Shown here: positions 1 to 12,141 of the stretch, one piece after another | Layout: every line of letters begins with the position of its first letter | Position numbering within the stretch: the first letter of the stretch is position 1 | Source of the DNA: Hevea brasiliensis | Taxonomy: Eukaryota > Streptophyta > Magnoliopsida > Malpighiales > Euphorbiaceae | Direction of reading: 5' to 3' | Length of the DNA: 64,000 nt | Assembly: GCF_030052815.1 (NCBI RefSeq) | Contig: NC_079496.1 | Span: forward strand, 10,803,100 to 10,867,099 | Program-made: the position numbers and the translations under genes | Notes under the pieces: generated by a model | What the model was told of the DNA's origin: nothing | The model's database searches: none | The model's input: the letters and a program-made list of their open reading frames with translations, nothing else

Positions 1-355
1 AATATTCTGCTCTTAATAATCAACCCTCCAGACCCTCTCCACTAAAATGGGGAAATTCCAATTTAGCAGAACTATTCCAAGAATTAGCACTTACAGTATT
101 ATTCGCAATTGGCACCTGTTCATCCCAATGCCTTCTTTCCACTGTCTCCACATCCTAACAATTCAACCCAATGATTAAAGACTTGAATTCATCCATTATT
201 CCCTGAAACTTTGCTTCTTGGCCTACCAACATCTCTTGTAATCTTGCCTCTTGTCTATGCTCAGCTTCTATCACCATAGAAGCTAGCTCCTTCCGTCACT
301 ATTGGGATTGCGTCTCCACCCCTGCCATGGCCGTGGACTACCGCTCTGATACCAA
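1..355 (-). mobile_element. Ty3/gypsy-like element, start of gag, truncated by window edge
   Basis: On the minus strand this stretch runs from a primer binding site into a gag-like reading frame. It passes a charged coiled-coil-like segment and ends near a PHFSGEGLEG-like motif followed by LLRAEY, typical of gypsy gag proteins (PxFxGxxxxxW). The tryptophan expected after the second glycine is a TGA stop, and another stop follows the segment reading KSLIIGLNC, so this copy is defective. The rest of the element lies off the left edge. Family assignment is inference from a short degraded match. Confidence 0.6.
343..354 (-). other. Retrotransposon primer binding site (initiator tRNA-Met type)
   Basis: The minus strand reads TGGTATCAGAGC, the usual plant LTR-element primer site complementary to initiator tRNA-Met. 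It lies one base from the end of the adjacent LTR, which fixes the minus orientation of the element. Confidence 0.85.
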
Positions 356-643
356 TGTTGTGACAGAAAATAGGAATAATATAATACAGAGAATAACACT
401 CAACAATCAGTAAGATTTCATTAAGAGTCAAGAATGAATATGTATAGAGTTGGTTACAACTTTATATCTGATCATATCTAAAAACCTCAAAACAACTTCT
501 TCCCTTTCCCTCTCCTATAACAAATTACCCTTGCAACTTGCTACTAAACTAAGAGAATACCCGACACCCATAACAACTCTTCAACAACCGTTGGACATTT
601 GTTTTACCTGACAAACGCACGTTTCAAATATTGTATCACAACA
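356..643 (-). repeat. 5' LTR of the left-edge gypsy-like element
   Basis: This 288-bp segment begins TGTTGTGAC and ends TATCACAACA, so it has the TG...CA ends and short inverted termini of an LTR. It directly abuts the primer binding site. The second LTR is outside the window, so target duplications and insertion age cannot be read. Confidence 0.75.
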
Positions 644-1677
644 GAACCACTGCCCCAGAATTGGAATTCCACCTCCGACACTGCATTGATCCCTGCTCAT
701 GTTCTCAATTCTCTTCGATTCATTGTGGGTTGTTAGAATTCCTCACTACATTAAATTGAGCAAACCAGATGATGCTACTTTACCCTTGTTATCATGTGAA
801 CGTTCACAAAAGATGTGTGATAAGACTCGTTAGAGGGTGGTGGTCCGTATTTGCAAAACATGCATCCCTAATATTTTTGAAATCAAATTTAGATTAATGA
901 AATCATAATAAAGATGATGCTGTAGTCTTTTCTCACAACAGAAGCTAGGAAATATTTTGGATTTTTAACTTACAAAACTACTAGTCAGAAAATTATTGTC
1001 AAGTTATTTGAATATGAATCTCATTGAAATAGAAGACAACATAAAATTCAAGTTACATTTCTTGCATCTTAAATCTTCTAAAATAGAAAGGACATAATTA
1101 GACATATCAAATTTAATTTTTAATTAATTTTTAATACTCAAATTAAGAATTTTTCTCAACAATTGCTCTAATTATAATGCCAAACAGAAGCTACATCGGT
1201 TGGCAACTTCCATTTCAATCATTGACAAATCAACAAGGCAGACAAAATGAATGAATGCTAAATATAATATGAATAATCAATTAAGAGGGGCAGGCATTGC
1301 AAAGCACTGAAGTACAATGGCAAGTCCGGCTCGGTTTAGAGATATCTAACATTTCCATAACAAATCAAATTCCTTATCGTGTAGCAAATCAAGGAATTAA
1401 AGATTGCACACAATAGTTTTATATTACAATGCCAAAATCTTCCTGATTAGTGACCATAACAATGTGTATCAATAGATCTACAACATCTGTTACAAAATAC
1501 AAATCACAAACCTCTGAAAATCCTCTTGGAAAAAAAAAAACCACACACTAAAAATAATTTAAAGAAAAAAAAAAAGAGAAGAAAAAAGAGTAAACATATC
1601 CTCACTGAGTAATAAATTAGCCCATTAAGGGCCTGACTTATTCCCCACAAACTTGGTGAAAAGGAATATTGAAAAAC
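644..1677. other. Intergenic, downstream flank of FLA1
   Basis: No coding signal is seen. The 1250-1677 part probably includes the 3' UTR and polyadenylation region of the minus-strand FLA1 gene. Two A-rich runs occur near 1530-1585. Confidence 0.4.
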
Positions 1678-4479
1678 TTACAGCATCAAAAGCCCTAACC
1701 ACAAACTTAACACCACAGCAACAAGTCTTCCACCATCAAATCTCACACCAGCATTTTCATCAGCTGCTTGATCAGCTGGGTCATCAGCCGGTGCATCTGC
1801 TGGTGAGTCTGATGGTGCTGAAGACAGGTCCTTGCTCTTACTAGATTTTGGTGCATCTGCGGCTTTCTCTGGGGCAGGTGCTGGAGCAGGAGTTGGTGCT
1901 TCTGCCTTGAACAGCTCTTTAGGCAACAAAACCTTGTTAATGGTAAATACAGCAACTGGCTGCTCATCTATCAAAGTCCCAATAATTTTTGCTGTGGTAC
2001 TCCTTGTCTTCAATGTCACATCCTCACCATCATTTTGCACTGTGAAATCAAACTTGTTTGCCCCATCAGTAGCCAGAGTGTTCATGAGACCATTGTTGGA
2101 TTTTAGCATGGATAGAGATTGATAGACAGGTACACCAAAGAATTCAAGTAATGATGTTTTGCCTGCTGCTGTTAAGTTCTTGAATTTGGGTAGGAAAGCT
2201 TTGAATGGATCATCAAGAGGGCAAAACACTGTTAATCCTCCATCAAGATTGTCCTGGAAATTACAACATATTAACACTTTAAATTAATTATTGTTATAAT
2301 TCTACTATTAATCAACATGTAGTTCCCAATAAGTATAAAATGAGGTGGTAACCTAGGGAAGAGAGATGCAAAGAATTATGCCTTATTGCTTGATTATGCC
2401 TTGCATTTTAAGGCAGAACTTCACCATTAAACTATTTATCTAATGAAAAAATAATTTAAATGATTTATCAATTCTATAATATATTTGCGGGAGAAAAGCA
2501 CCTAAATCTTCATGTAAAAAGCTCATTTACCTCTATGGCTTGAAGCCTACCTACCTATAATCTTCATTTCTATCATCCAAGACACAAGCTAGACACAGGC
2601 GGGGCGCTTTTTTTTTTTTTTTAATAAGCAAAATAATTTTTATTAAGAGAAATGGACCAAGTACATGGAAAAACCACCTGAAAGGTTGACAATTGATCAA
2701 ACAAAAGGACTTGAAATGCAGCAACCAAACAAGCAGCTTACAAAATGGAAGCCAAACAAAGGAAATAAGCTAGCAATACCCAATAAACAGGGACTAAAAT
2801 TCTAAGGAAACTAGGCAGCAGCAAAACAAAGAAATCCAAAGTTGACAATCCAAAGCAACCTCCACCATAGCAAGCAGAGACATCAAATATTCAGCAGCAA
2901 AGAAGGGCAGCAAACAAGAAGCCAAAAATGTGTAAATATTATCGCCTTTTCTCTCCTTTAAGCTCGAGTGATTTACATCGTGAAATGCTTAATTTCTGGT
3001 CATATTTTTGTCTTATTTTATGGACCAATTACTAGAGAGTTCCAATAAATCCGTTCCTCATTTTTGTCCCCATATGATAGAGTAGAGATGTATGCAATGC
3101 AATGGCATTAATGGCACTTGTCCCAACTCCAAATTTGCTACCGTCCAAATATTTGGAATCATCCTAAAGTATAATTTATTCAAATTTATTTTTCAAAAAC
3201 TAGGAATTTTTTTTTTAAGAACATAAGGCGATTCAGGGATTGAACTGAACCTCCTATATACAGATAATTGAAATATTAACCAAATTACACATCTATAACA
3301 TTCTTTAAAACTTGAATGATGCAATTTTCTCTCATAAAGCAAAAGGGTCAAAAAAAAAAAAATGCAAATACCATTGAACTAATAGTTCAGTAGTTTAGCA
3401 GCAAACACAAAGTTTAAGGACCTGATAACCCCTTCCTTGGAAAACCATGATCACAATTTTACTCTTACATCAAAAGGCAAAAGTTTTCACCAGATTTAGC
3501 GCAGCAGTATTGGGTTGTCTAGACGTTTGAAGGTTATATCAAAAGGTAAAAGTTTTCACTAATGAGTTCAGTCAAAATCAAATGATGTTAAAAAATAAAG
3601 CAAAGGTTTTTCAAATTTCAACCAACTTACAAGGAATGCAGCTAATTATACCAATGCAAAATTTAGGCCCAGCCCAACCCACAAGATCATACAAAACAAT
3701 AACAAGAATTCTAGATCCATCATCACATTTAACGCTAATTTAATCATTCAATACCCAGTGAGAAGATTAAACATGATATTGAAGGCAAAAAAATGTAATA
3801 TTCAACAAAAAAAAATTAGGAAAAAACAATTGTTAACCTGATATGTCTTTGAAGCTTCATGATTTGCCAGTAAAGTATCAGCGAAAACCTTACAACCATG
3901 AGCCGACATTATGTCAGTCAAGTTCATCTGGCTCGGTCCCGGCGTCGGAGCCTCTGCCACGTCCGACGGCAAAACCTTGCTGATCTGTATAACCGAAATG
4001 TTATAAGGCACTTCCTCCAAAGATTTCACAAAGTACACATCAAGACTCCCTCCGTTGTCCTCCGGTCCTAATGCCACTTTCCCTCCCTTCATATCAGTGA
4101 TGTTAACGAACCCCGAAGATCCCGGCGCAGATCCCGTGGCCTGGAACATGGTGGCTGCCAGTGCTGTGCCGTTTGTTATTTGGTGGAGCTTCTTGGCGCC
4201 GAAGTAGTCTAAGAGAACGTGGAGGGAAAGAATGTTCTTAATTGTGTAGATGGAAGGGTGCTTGGAGAGAAGCTCTGACATGGCAGTGTTGTCGACTGCG
4301 CAGACGGTGATGGTTGTGCGGCGGTTGATCTCGGCGGCCAGGTGTGTTATGGTTAGGTAGTGGTTGAAGGTGGAGAAAGCAGGGTGCTTGGCCAGTAGGC
4401 GCGTGATGTTGTGCGCGTTGGTGAGTGTGGCGGCAGATGAGAACAGTAACAGTAGAGAGACGACGGTGGAGAGCCGCAT
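1678..4479 (-). CDS. FLA1: Fasciclin-like arabinogalactan protein, FLA1 type (two exons)
   Basis: Coding exons are 4479-3838 and 2253-1678, joined in phase 0 across a GT-AG intron, giving 405 residues, close to Arabidopsis FLA1/FLA2. Residues 1-22 form a signal peptide. A first fasciclin domain covers about 24-171 (AHNITRLLAKHP, INRRTTITVCAVDN, LHVLLDYFG). A short APTPGPS linker lies near 176-183. A second fasciclin domain covers about 187-325 (MSAHGCKVFADTL, GGLTVFCPLDD, DGANKFDFTVQNDGE). An APTPAPAPAP-rich, hydroxyproline-type arabinogalactan region follows at 333-380, and the last 20 residues form a hydrophobic GPI-anchor signal. The family is a set of cell-surface, wall-associated glycoproteins involved in adhesion and shoot development. 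The FLA1 name rests on sequence resemblance and on the syntenic neighbours; FLA2 is the alternative. No lesions were seen. Confidence 0.93.
2608..2950 (-). mobile_element. LINE (L1-type) 3' end inside the FLA1 intron
   Basis: On the minus strand the sequence ends TTTGCTTATT followed by a run of about 15 A, preceded by a TTAATAAAAATTATTT-like stretch. This is the usual tail of plant L1 LINEs. The 5' boundary near 2950 is approximate and no coding part remains. It sits in the only FLA1 intron, in the same orientation as the gene. Confidence 0.5.
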
Positions 4480-4700
4480 TGTGGCGGTTCTGTGCTAAAG
4501 AGAGGGAGAGACAGTTGAGTGTGTTGTGGTGGCAGAGAATAGAGGACAGTTAGAGCTGTTGGAGTGATTTGGGAGTGGAGCGGTGGAAGTCTATAGAGTC
4601 CCAAGTTTGCGGAAATGGGCTTCGACTTTCGCTTTTTTACGGGACAAGCCATCCTCTCTGTTGTTAAAAAAGTTTCAATAGGAAAATTCACAATTTCCTT
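4480..4700 (-). promoter_or_regulatory. Probable FLA1 leader and core promoter
   Basis: This is the 220 bases upstream of the FLA1 start codon. On the minus strand it contains a TATA-like CTATAGA at about 4591-4598 followed by a pyrimidine/AC-rich leader. Assignment is positional; the start site is not proven. Confidence 0.3.
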
Positions 4701-6560
4701 ACTTTATATTACATTTTAATTTTTAAAATTTAAAATATTAATTATTTAATTTTTAAATTTAATTTTATATTATAATTTAATTTTAAAATTTTTAAAAAAT
4801 AATTATTTAATCTTTAAATTTTTTACTATTTCATATATAAAATACTTTAATATTTTTATAAATGAATCAAATTATTATAAATATTAAAATTATAATGATT
4901 AAATTATTTTATATATTAAAAATTAATAATTAAATAATTAATTTTTTAAAATTTAATAATTAAAATATAATATAGAGTTTAAATTTAAAAATCAAAATGA
5001 AAATTTTTCTTCAAATTTTTTAATACAATTAATTCGGATTAAAATTAAAAATTTATTGTGTCAGTTCTTAAAATAATTTTATATAATATGAAATTAATTT
5101 TTTTTTACTTAAATCACTAATCCAATAAATTTAATGTTGAAGTAGTAATTTAATGATTAAATTTTATTTCAAAATAATCGTTATTTTTGAAAATTTCCCC
5201 ATTAATTATATTGGAGATATGAAGAGAGTTATGTGATTATTTTACCATAAAGCATCTATATGTCAAAGGGACCAATCCATTTTGTGCAAGCATTTACACT
5301 TTAGATTAACAATTTTTTATTTTTAAATATTTTAAAAAAAATTAGTATAATTAATTATTTTCGTCAGCCAGGGCTCTGCCCTTGGCTACTTTCCCCTAAT
5401 TTTTTTAGGCGTATTAGAATTAAAATTATTAAAATTAGTATTGTAATCAAAATTGAATTAGTAAATTTTTATTTAAATTTGATTAATTATAAAATTGAAG
5501 TGAAATTTACATTGTAAGTATTTGGTTTACATATATAAGTTATAGAATCGAAATTAAATATATTTTATAGTCAATGAAGATCAACTTAAAATTTTATTTT
5601 TATATTTTTAATTTTAATTAATACATGAAAATATAAAATAATATTTTTTTATTTTTTTATTTAAATTAATTATAATTATAAGTCTTTAATTTTTTAAAAT
5701 TATAAGTAAAAATAAAAATAATATATTTAACCTTTTTACTTTCAATAATTAAAGTTAATTATATTCAAAAATTTTTATTTTAATTAATTAAATGAAAAAT
5801 ATAAAGTTTATATTTTTTTTACTGTGTTTCATTTCAATTAGATATAATTTATTATAGTTATAATTTTAATTTTTAATTATTTATATAAAAATATAAAAAC
5901 AATAATTTTATATTTAATTATTATTTTAAATTTTAATTAATTATTACAATTATTATAATTATAATTTTTAAATATTTATTTAAAATATAAAAATATTTTA
6001 ATTACTATAATTATTTTAAGGCTTGGTTGTACCGCTTTATCAATCTATGAATTATCTTAAAGAAAATTTACTGTTAATATATAAAATAACTAATAAAAAT
6101 ATATAAATTTTTATTTATTTTGTTATTAAAATAGATATATAATTATTAATTTATTATGTAATATATATAAAAATTAAAATATAATTATTTTTATCTTTAA
6201 AAATATAATTAATTTAAAGACATATAAATTGTAATTAATAAATTTTAAAAAATAATATAATCTAAATAAAAAAATAAAATCAATTCAGCTTCTAATGAGA
6301 AAAACTCTTCATTTCATAGTTGATATAAATAGTAATTAATAAAAATTGTATAATTAATAAATTTTTATTTCTTATATTATATAAATTTTTATTTTCTTAA
6401 CTCATGAGTAAAATTATAATTTTATTATTTATAAAATAATTTTTTTTATATTTTTCTTTCTTTATCTAAATATAAGAGAAAAAAATATTTTTTTTATAAT
6501 TAATATTATTAATATTTTTTTTTATTTTTCTTTCCCCAATCCAAACACAATGTCAGTGAT
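4700..6560. repeat. Extremely AT-rich intergenic tract
   Basis: The tract is almost all A/T, with many TTAATTATTTAAT-like words in both orientations. The 4690-5010 part looks like a fold-back, its left half resembling the reverse complement of its right half, as in decayed AT-rich MITEs. No gene is seen. A short GC-rich hairpin lies inside at 5366-5387. Confidence 0.4.
5366..5387. repeat. Short GC-rich hairpin in AT-rich DNA
   Basis: AGCCAGGGC and GCCCTTGGCT flank a 3-base loop and pair with one bulge. It stands out because the surrounding 2 kb is nearly pure A/T. It may be a terminus or relic of a small transposon. Confidence 0.35.
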
Positions 6561-6599
6561 GGAAAGAAAGATCAAATTGACCACTGTAAACTATTAATG

Positions 6600-8140
6600 A
6601 GGACCAATTTTGAATTTGCCAAGTACCAAACTTGATCCGTTTTAAAACTTAAACGGATCTCCGGCCAGGTTTACTCATATTTATGTAATCTATTGTCTCG
6701 TCACACACGCTAAGGCCAAAATTAGAGAATAATAATAAATAAAAGCTGCAATAAGTGCAGGCGTTGCATGGAAAGGCGGGTACAAACTTCCAGAACGGTG
6801 GTTTGAGTAAAGAAGCATCTGCGATGTGCCAACACGTCACGTGCTCTCTTAGAATCGCTTCTTCCCAAGTTAAGGTACTAAAGAAAGTTGTCTATACATG
6901 TTTGGCATGATAGACCCCACCTTTTTACAGTGGATCCTCACGCACTGGAAATGTCCCATTCATTTAAAGATTTGTTGCAGCTGGAGTAGGACCCATGTAT
7001 TGTTTCTGAATTATATGGTGCCTATGGCTGCACTGTATTTATCATAATCCACCAATCATTTCTTGTCATATTGTTGACCGTCACTAACGACTTACTAACC
7101 AAAATCATGATATGATAGACCTCCGAGCAGGGTATTTTCGTAGTTTGAGGAAGTGAAAAACAGTGAGGCCCAAACGCAGAGCTGCCGGTTACGATGTGTC
7201 CTCCAAAAAAACTGCTGGGCTGGCAGAGACACGCGAGGGACGACACGTGGACGGTCAGAGATCAGCAGAATCTCCACCGACAATCTTAGTTGGATCCCAC
7301 TTTTTTATTTTTGCTTTTGCTGTTCTCTCTCCTAATCTATTGGCCTCTGTCACCTTGATGCGGTTGGCCTGGTAAGGCTTTATCTGTTTCTTTAGCCACG
7401 CATTAAAATATAATAAAAATTATAATAACTGCAGTACACATCTGGAGTTATGGTCAAAGATTTTGTGTAATAAATCATTGCAAGAATTGAAAAACTGCAG
7501 TACACATCTGAGTTATGGTCAATCTCACCCTACTTACCCTCACATGGTTGTGTACTAATACAATTCTATATACAAACATCAAGAAATTAAAGAAAATTAA
7601 GCATGGACAATGAAAACGCGATTAGAGATTAGCTGTGTCCGACTCTTTCCAAATGGTTACGCATAAATGTAGATTTCGATGGGTTGTTCCTCACTTAAGT
7701 TTGGACTATTTTTAGGTGATTGTGAGAGATTATGGCTTCAAAAACATGTCTTTAATTTGACAAGATGAAAAGTTGATAATGACTACCGAATATCTTAATT
7801 GGATTAGTGTTTTGGTAATGGGTTTTTTGTGTGTTTATGCTGCTGATGCTCATGCGGCAAATACTTTATTTTTCAAGTGGATTATTACTATTGCTAAATT
7901 GTAGTCTTGTTGAAACTTCTTTTCAATGAGCAGAGTAAAGTGGAGACACCCAAATTCAATTGTTTAAGTCTAAGCTCCGTCATCACTCGATCATATGACA
8001 TATCATAACTATAAATAGATATCTAACTGAATAAGATAATTCTATTTGGTATAGATCTTCACATGTTAATCTATTATTAGACTTTTTATTGTACATATAA
8101 ATATTTATTATTCTAGGTAAAATATTATTAAATATTTTTT
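6600..8140. other. Intergenic; small duplication and a G-box
   Basis: No supported gene is seen; overlapping short frames at 7022-7375 on both strands have no recognisable domain. A CACGTG G-box lies at 7244-7249. A word of about 31 bp beginning AACTGCAGTACACATCTG is present at 7427-7457 and again at 7492-7522. Confidence 0.4.
7244..7249. promoter_or_regulatory. G-box (CACGTG)
   Basis: The palindromic core is in the context GACACGTGGA, an ABRE/bZIP-type site. No adjacent live gene was found, so it may be vestigial or chance. Confidence 0.3.
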
Positions 8141-8918
8141 CTCATTATTCTTCGTGTCTTCTGTCTTATATATTATTTATTGACTTAATTATCAGAGTGC
8201 CAAGTGAGAATATCCCTTTGGCCTTCTAACTTTTTATTGTGTTATAGGAAGCAATTGAAGCCTATCCCAACCTATTTAGAACCGCTTGGAAGCAATTGCA
8301 TACAACTTGATAATTCAAGGTTTGGTAGGTTTACAAGATGTTGACATGTTTTTAGATTAATGAGGATAATGGGATCAACTTAGGCTTAACTTAACTATCT
8401 TACCGTAGTCTGACCTAAGAGGGGTTTCCTCAAAGAATAGTTATGTTGAGACATAATGTGGGTTAGGACAAAATCTGATCTCCCTATGGGAGGATGATCT
8501 GTATTTATAGAGTTAGAAAATCAATATTTCTCATTATTCTTCGTGTCTTCTGTCTTATATATTATTTATTGGCTTAATTATCAGAGTGCCAAGTGAGAAT
8601 ATCCCTTTGGCTTTCTAACTTTTTATTGTGTTGTAGGAAGCAATTGAAGCCTATCCCAACCTATTTAGAACCACTTGGAAGTAATTGCATACAACTTGAT
8701 AACTCAAGGTTTGGTAGGTTTATAAGATGTCGACACATGTTTAGATTAATAAGGATGGGGGGTGAACTTAGGCTTAACTTAACTATCTTGCTGTAGTCTG
8801 ACTTGGGAGGGGGTTTCCTCCAGGAATAGTTCTATTGAGATATAATGTGGGCTAGGACAAAATCTAGTCTCCCTTTGGGAGGATGACCTGTATTTATAGA
8901 ATTAGGAAATCAATATTT
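8141..8918. repeat. Tandem duplication of a 389-bp unit
   Basis: The units 8141-8529 and 8530-8918 have exactly equal length, both start CTCATTATTCTTCGTGTC and both end AAATCAATATTT. They differ by scattered substitutions and small indels, so the duplication is not brand new. No coding content is recognised. Confidence 0.85.
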
Positions 8919-10398
8919 ACTGGACAAGTGTAAAGCTCTTGCAAATGGTATGTTTAAATCATGGATATTTGTTTCTAAATTAAATCAGGTGTCTTTACAG
9001 TACTGACAATTCTAATATGCTTGAGTCTGTGATAACTAGTTAGTTAATTCGGCTGTTGTGCTTGCTTATCTAACTTATTTGTGTGAGATACGCATGTATG
9101 ATGACTTATTAATATTGTTGATTCTCCTTCTAACAGGTCAAAGAGTCAGAAGCTTAGAAGTTAGATCCCACTCTGCTTTTAATTATATCTTTTTGGGTTT
9201 CAATCTTTGTAGACTTGATGACTCAGAGTGCCCGCTTGATGTGATTAATTTTGAAATTCAAACAGGTCCACAGTCCAGCTTCTTCACAATTTATGACTTT
9301 ATTATGTTCGTCTTAGTGAGCATTCAGGGTCTCCGACGTCTTTGCAGAAATCCGAATACTCCTACATCCCTTTTCATGTGCCAAGTTCCTTTTCTATTTC
9401 TCACTTAATATGTACACGTGTCATCCAATTATAGGCACTCTTATTCTATGATGTATCACAACTTACTCCTCGTTAAAAAGTACTCGGATGAAGCAACATG
9501 TATACCCTAATTACTTGTATTCCCATATCCATATAGTATAACATTCTGTCCACGTATCCTTCATCCATATACCCTCGATATTATAAGTTACCAATTAGTG
9601 TCGTATGTGGAAATGAAGGCAAAATTTTATTGAGAGTGCCATTATCCATGTTAGAATCAAATTTTACAAACTATAACACAAAATATAAATTGGTGGTGGG
9701 TACAAAACCCTAACTAGTACTAGCCAACCATTCGGTCCCTAATTGGAACTCTCTTGTCATTGTAGAGAAGTAAAGCCAAGCCACAACCCCACTCCTTTCC
9801 TTCACTCTAGATTTAGAAAAATGCACTCAAATTGTATATTTTTCAGGAAAACTCAGATTTTATTTAGAATAAATTATTTAAAAAATTTAATTAAATTCTT
9901 ATATAAGCATGTTTAATTTATATTTTTTTAAAAATAAAAAATTTTCAAATAAAAAAGAATTAAATTTTTTATTTTAAATATAAAAATTAATTAAATTGAA
10001 TTATTGGAAAATTTTATATTTTAAAGAGAGAATAATAGCTACTTCGTCTTACGATAAAAATCAGTTTCTTCACTGTCATAATCTCAAAATGGTTCTAACA
10101 CTGTCAGCCATAAGGTCATCTTGCAGGAACACTAATGATATTCCTACTACAGAAAATCAATTTGAAATGATTTGTATTTTATACGCCTTCTATTCTATGC
10201 ATACACATTTTTTTTTTCTACTTTACGAAACTTTGATTTTCTTCTATGTACAGACAATATTTCAAGTTTAGACCAAGTTTCTGCAAGCATGCAAGTTGCA
10301 TCAACGCAATCATATGAGCACCATATGAAGTTCAACTCATAGCTTCTCAAGACCATCCAATCCATGTTATAGTTCAGTGCAACCTCTCTTCCAATAAG
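8919..10398. other. Intergenic upstream of the pectate lyase relic
   Basis: No gene is recognised. A 116-codon frame at 9058-9408 has no identifiable domain. From about 9840 to 10020 the DNA is very AT-rich. Confidence 0.3.
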
Positions 10399-12141
10399 AT
10401 GTCCACTTTCTTTCTCCTCTCCCTAGTTTTCTTCTCTGTAGTCATGATCTAATTTGCCACCTCCATATCTTCTAAAAATGTGCAAACATCAGAAGCAACC
10501 GAGCGGTGATAACATAATAGTCAAGCTTAAAATGAGTGAAAGATTCTGTTGTTCATAAGATGCATTTCATTTTTAGTAAAGATCCCTAGTTTTCATTCTG
10601 TAATGTTTCGAGTAACTCGTAACATGTTATTTACAAACAAACTCAATAAGAAGGCAGCTGGAAAAAGAAGCATGCAAAAATGGTAACCCAATTGATGATT
10701 GTTGGAGAGGGACACTGAATGGGAAACTAACCGGAAAGTGCTGGCCGATTGCGCAATTGGGTTCAGATACAATGCTGTAGGGGGGATGAGGTGGTCAATT
10801 TTATGCCGTCGCATATTCTGAAAATGACGATCCTGTAAACCCAAATCCAGGCACACTTTGCTACAGTGTCATCAAGAAGAACCACTATGGATCTTTGATC
10901 ATGACATTGCTATCAAGATAAAGGAAGAACTCAATTGATGGCAGAGGGTACAACATCCAGATAGCAGGTGGACCGTGCATAACAATTCAAAACGTAACAT
11001 TATCATACATAACATCTATGCACGTGACTGTGTGCCGGGTGAATTCAGTGGTGAGGGATTCACCCAAGCATGTTGCATGAGAGGTTACTCAGATGGGGAT
11101 GGCACACCCACATATGGTTCTAGGGATGTGTGGATTGATCACTGTACACCAGCCGTGATGGACTAACCGATGCTGTAGTTGGCTCAACTTCTATAACAAT
11201 TTCAAACAACTACATGTTGCATCCTAATGAAGTTATATGCTTACAAGTCATAGCGATAACTTCCTTGATGACAAGAATATGCAAGTCACTATTGCCTTCA
11301 ACTTTTCTGGGATGACAAGAATATGCAAGTCACTACTGCCTTCAACTTTTTTGGCAGTCTGACACAAAGAATGCCTAGGTAACTGTATTCAGTATCATTC
11401 TGATAGAACAGCAAGAGCAATAGCAACATTATCATCCTTTAATTACTCCCTATATCTTGAAGTATCCGCAGAAAGCTCTATAAACATATATCTAAACTAT
11501 TGCAGGTGCAGGCGAGGCATTGATATCTTCAAATTGTAAATAACATATACAGTGGCTAGGAGATGTGTGCTACCATAAATATCAAAGTTAACAAATTAAT
11601 CACTTTTAGCAACCGATAATGATCAATTGCTTAACCACAACTATTCCTGGAAAAGCTGACCTTATGCAACATAATTAGGGATTAGGACAGTCCATCCACG
11701 CATAAGGTGGAGAACTAAAATAGAATGCATACAATTGGTTGGTCTAACCATTTTCACATGTGAATAACTAATAAGCTAAAAAAATTTTCAACGTATTGGG
11801 CTGGGTCCAACCAGGATACGCACAAACTTTGACCAGAACTTGGTCAGACTGATCCCTTGATTACTGAGTGGATACAGTCAGCGTCCTTGAGTTACTAAAG
11901 ATTTACTCTCATTCAGGTGACTAAACGGGAAACCATCCCAGGAGATGGGAAGTGGGAAAATTGGAATTGGAAATCAGATGGAGATGTAATGCTCAATAGT
12001 GCTTTCTTTACCCCTTCATGTGAAACAGGTCCCGAAAACTACATAGAAGCATCAAGCTTGGTAGCAAGACCAGCTTCAATTTTGACAAATACCTCTCCTG
12101 CTGCTGGAGCTCTCTATTGTCAGAGAGGAATACCACGTTAG
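10399..12141 (+). pseudogene. Pectate lyase pseudogene (PLL family)
   Basis: The start at 10399 opens with MSTFFLLSLVFFSVVMI, a signal peptide, then an in-frame TAA. Further pieces appear in shifting frames: NPIDDCWR and LADCAIGF near 10685-10760, NPNPGTL near 10840, DGDGTPTYGSRDVWIDHC near 11090-11145, DAVVGSTSITISNNY near 11170-11210, then WNWKSDGDVMLN and AGALYCQRG at 11950-12130. These follow the order of plant pectate lyases, which cleave de-esterified pectin in the wall. Intron-like borders survive (CCTAG|GTAACT near 11371; CAG| before GTGACTAAACG near 11916), so this is a decayed genomic copy and not a processed one. Stops, frame changes and a 44-bp duplication kill it. The position between FLA1 and BAM4 matches Arabidopsis At5g55720. 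Confidence 0.85.
11267..11354 (+). repeat. 44-bp direct duplication inside a pectate lyase exon
   Basis: 11267-11310 and 11311-11354 are head-to-tail copies beginning GATGACAAGAATATGCAAGT, with two or three mismatches. Forty-four is not a multiple of three, so the duplication also shifts the frame. Confidence 0.9.

Noticed and set aside
7022..7375. Cluster of short overlapping frames on both strands near 7.2 kb
   Set aside because: No domain, splice structure or conserved motif; better explained as a locally GC-richer, promoter-like stretch.
9058..9408. 116-codon plus frame
   Set aside because: No recognisable family and no exon context; probably chance.
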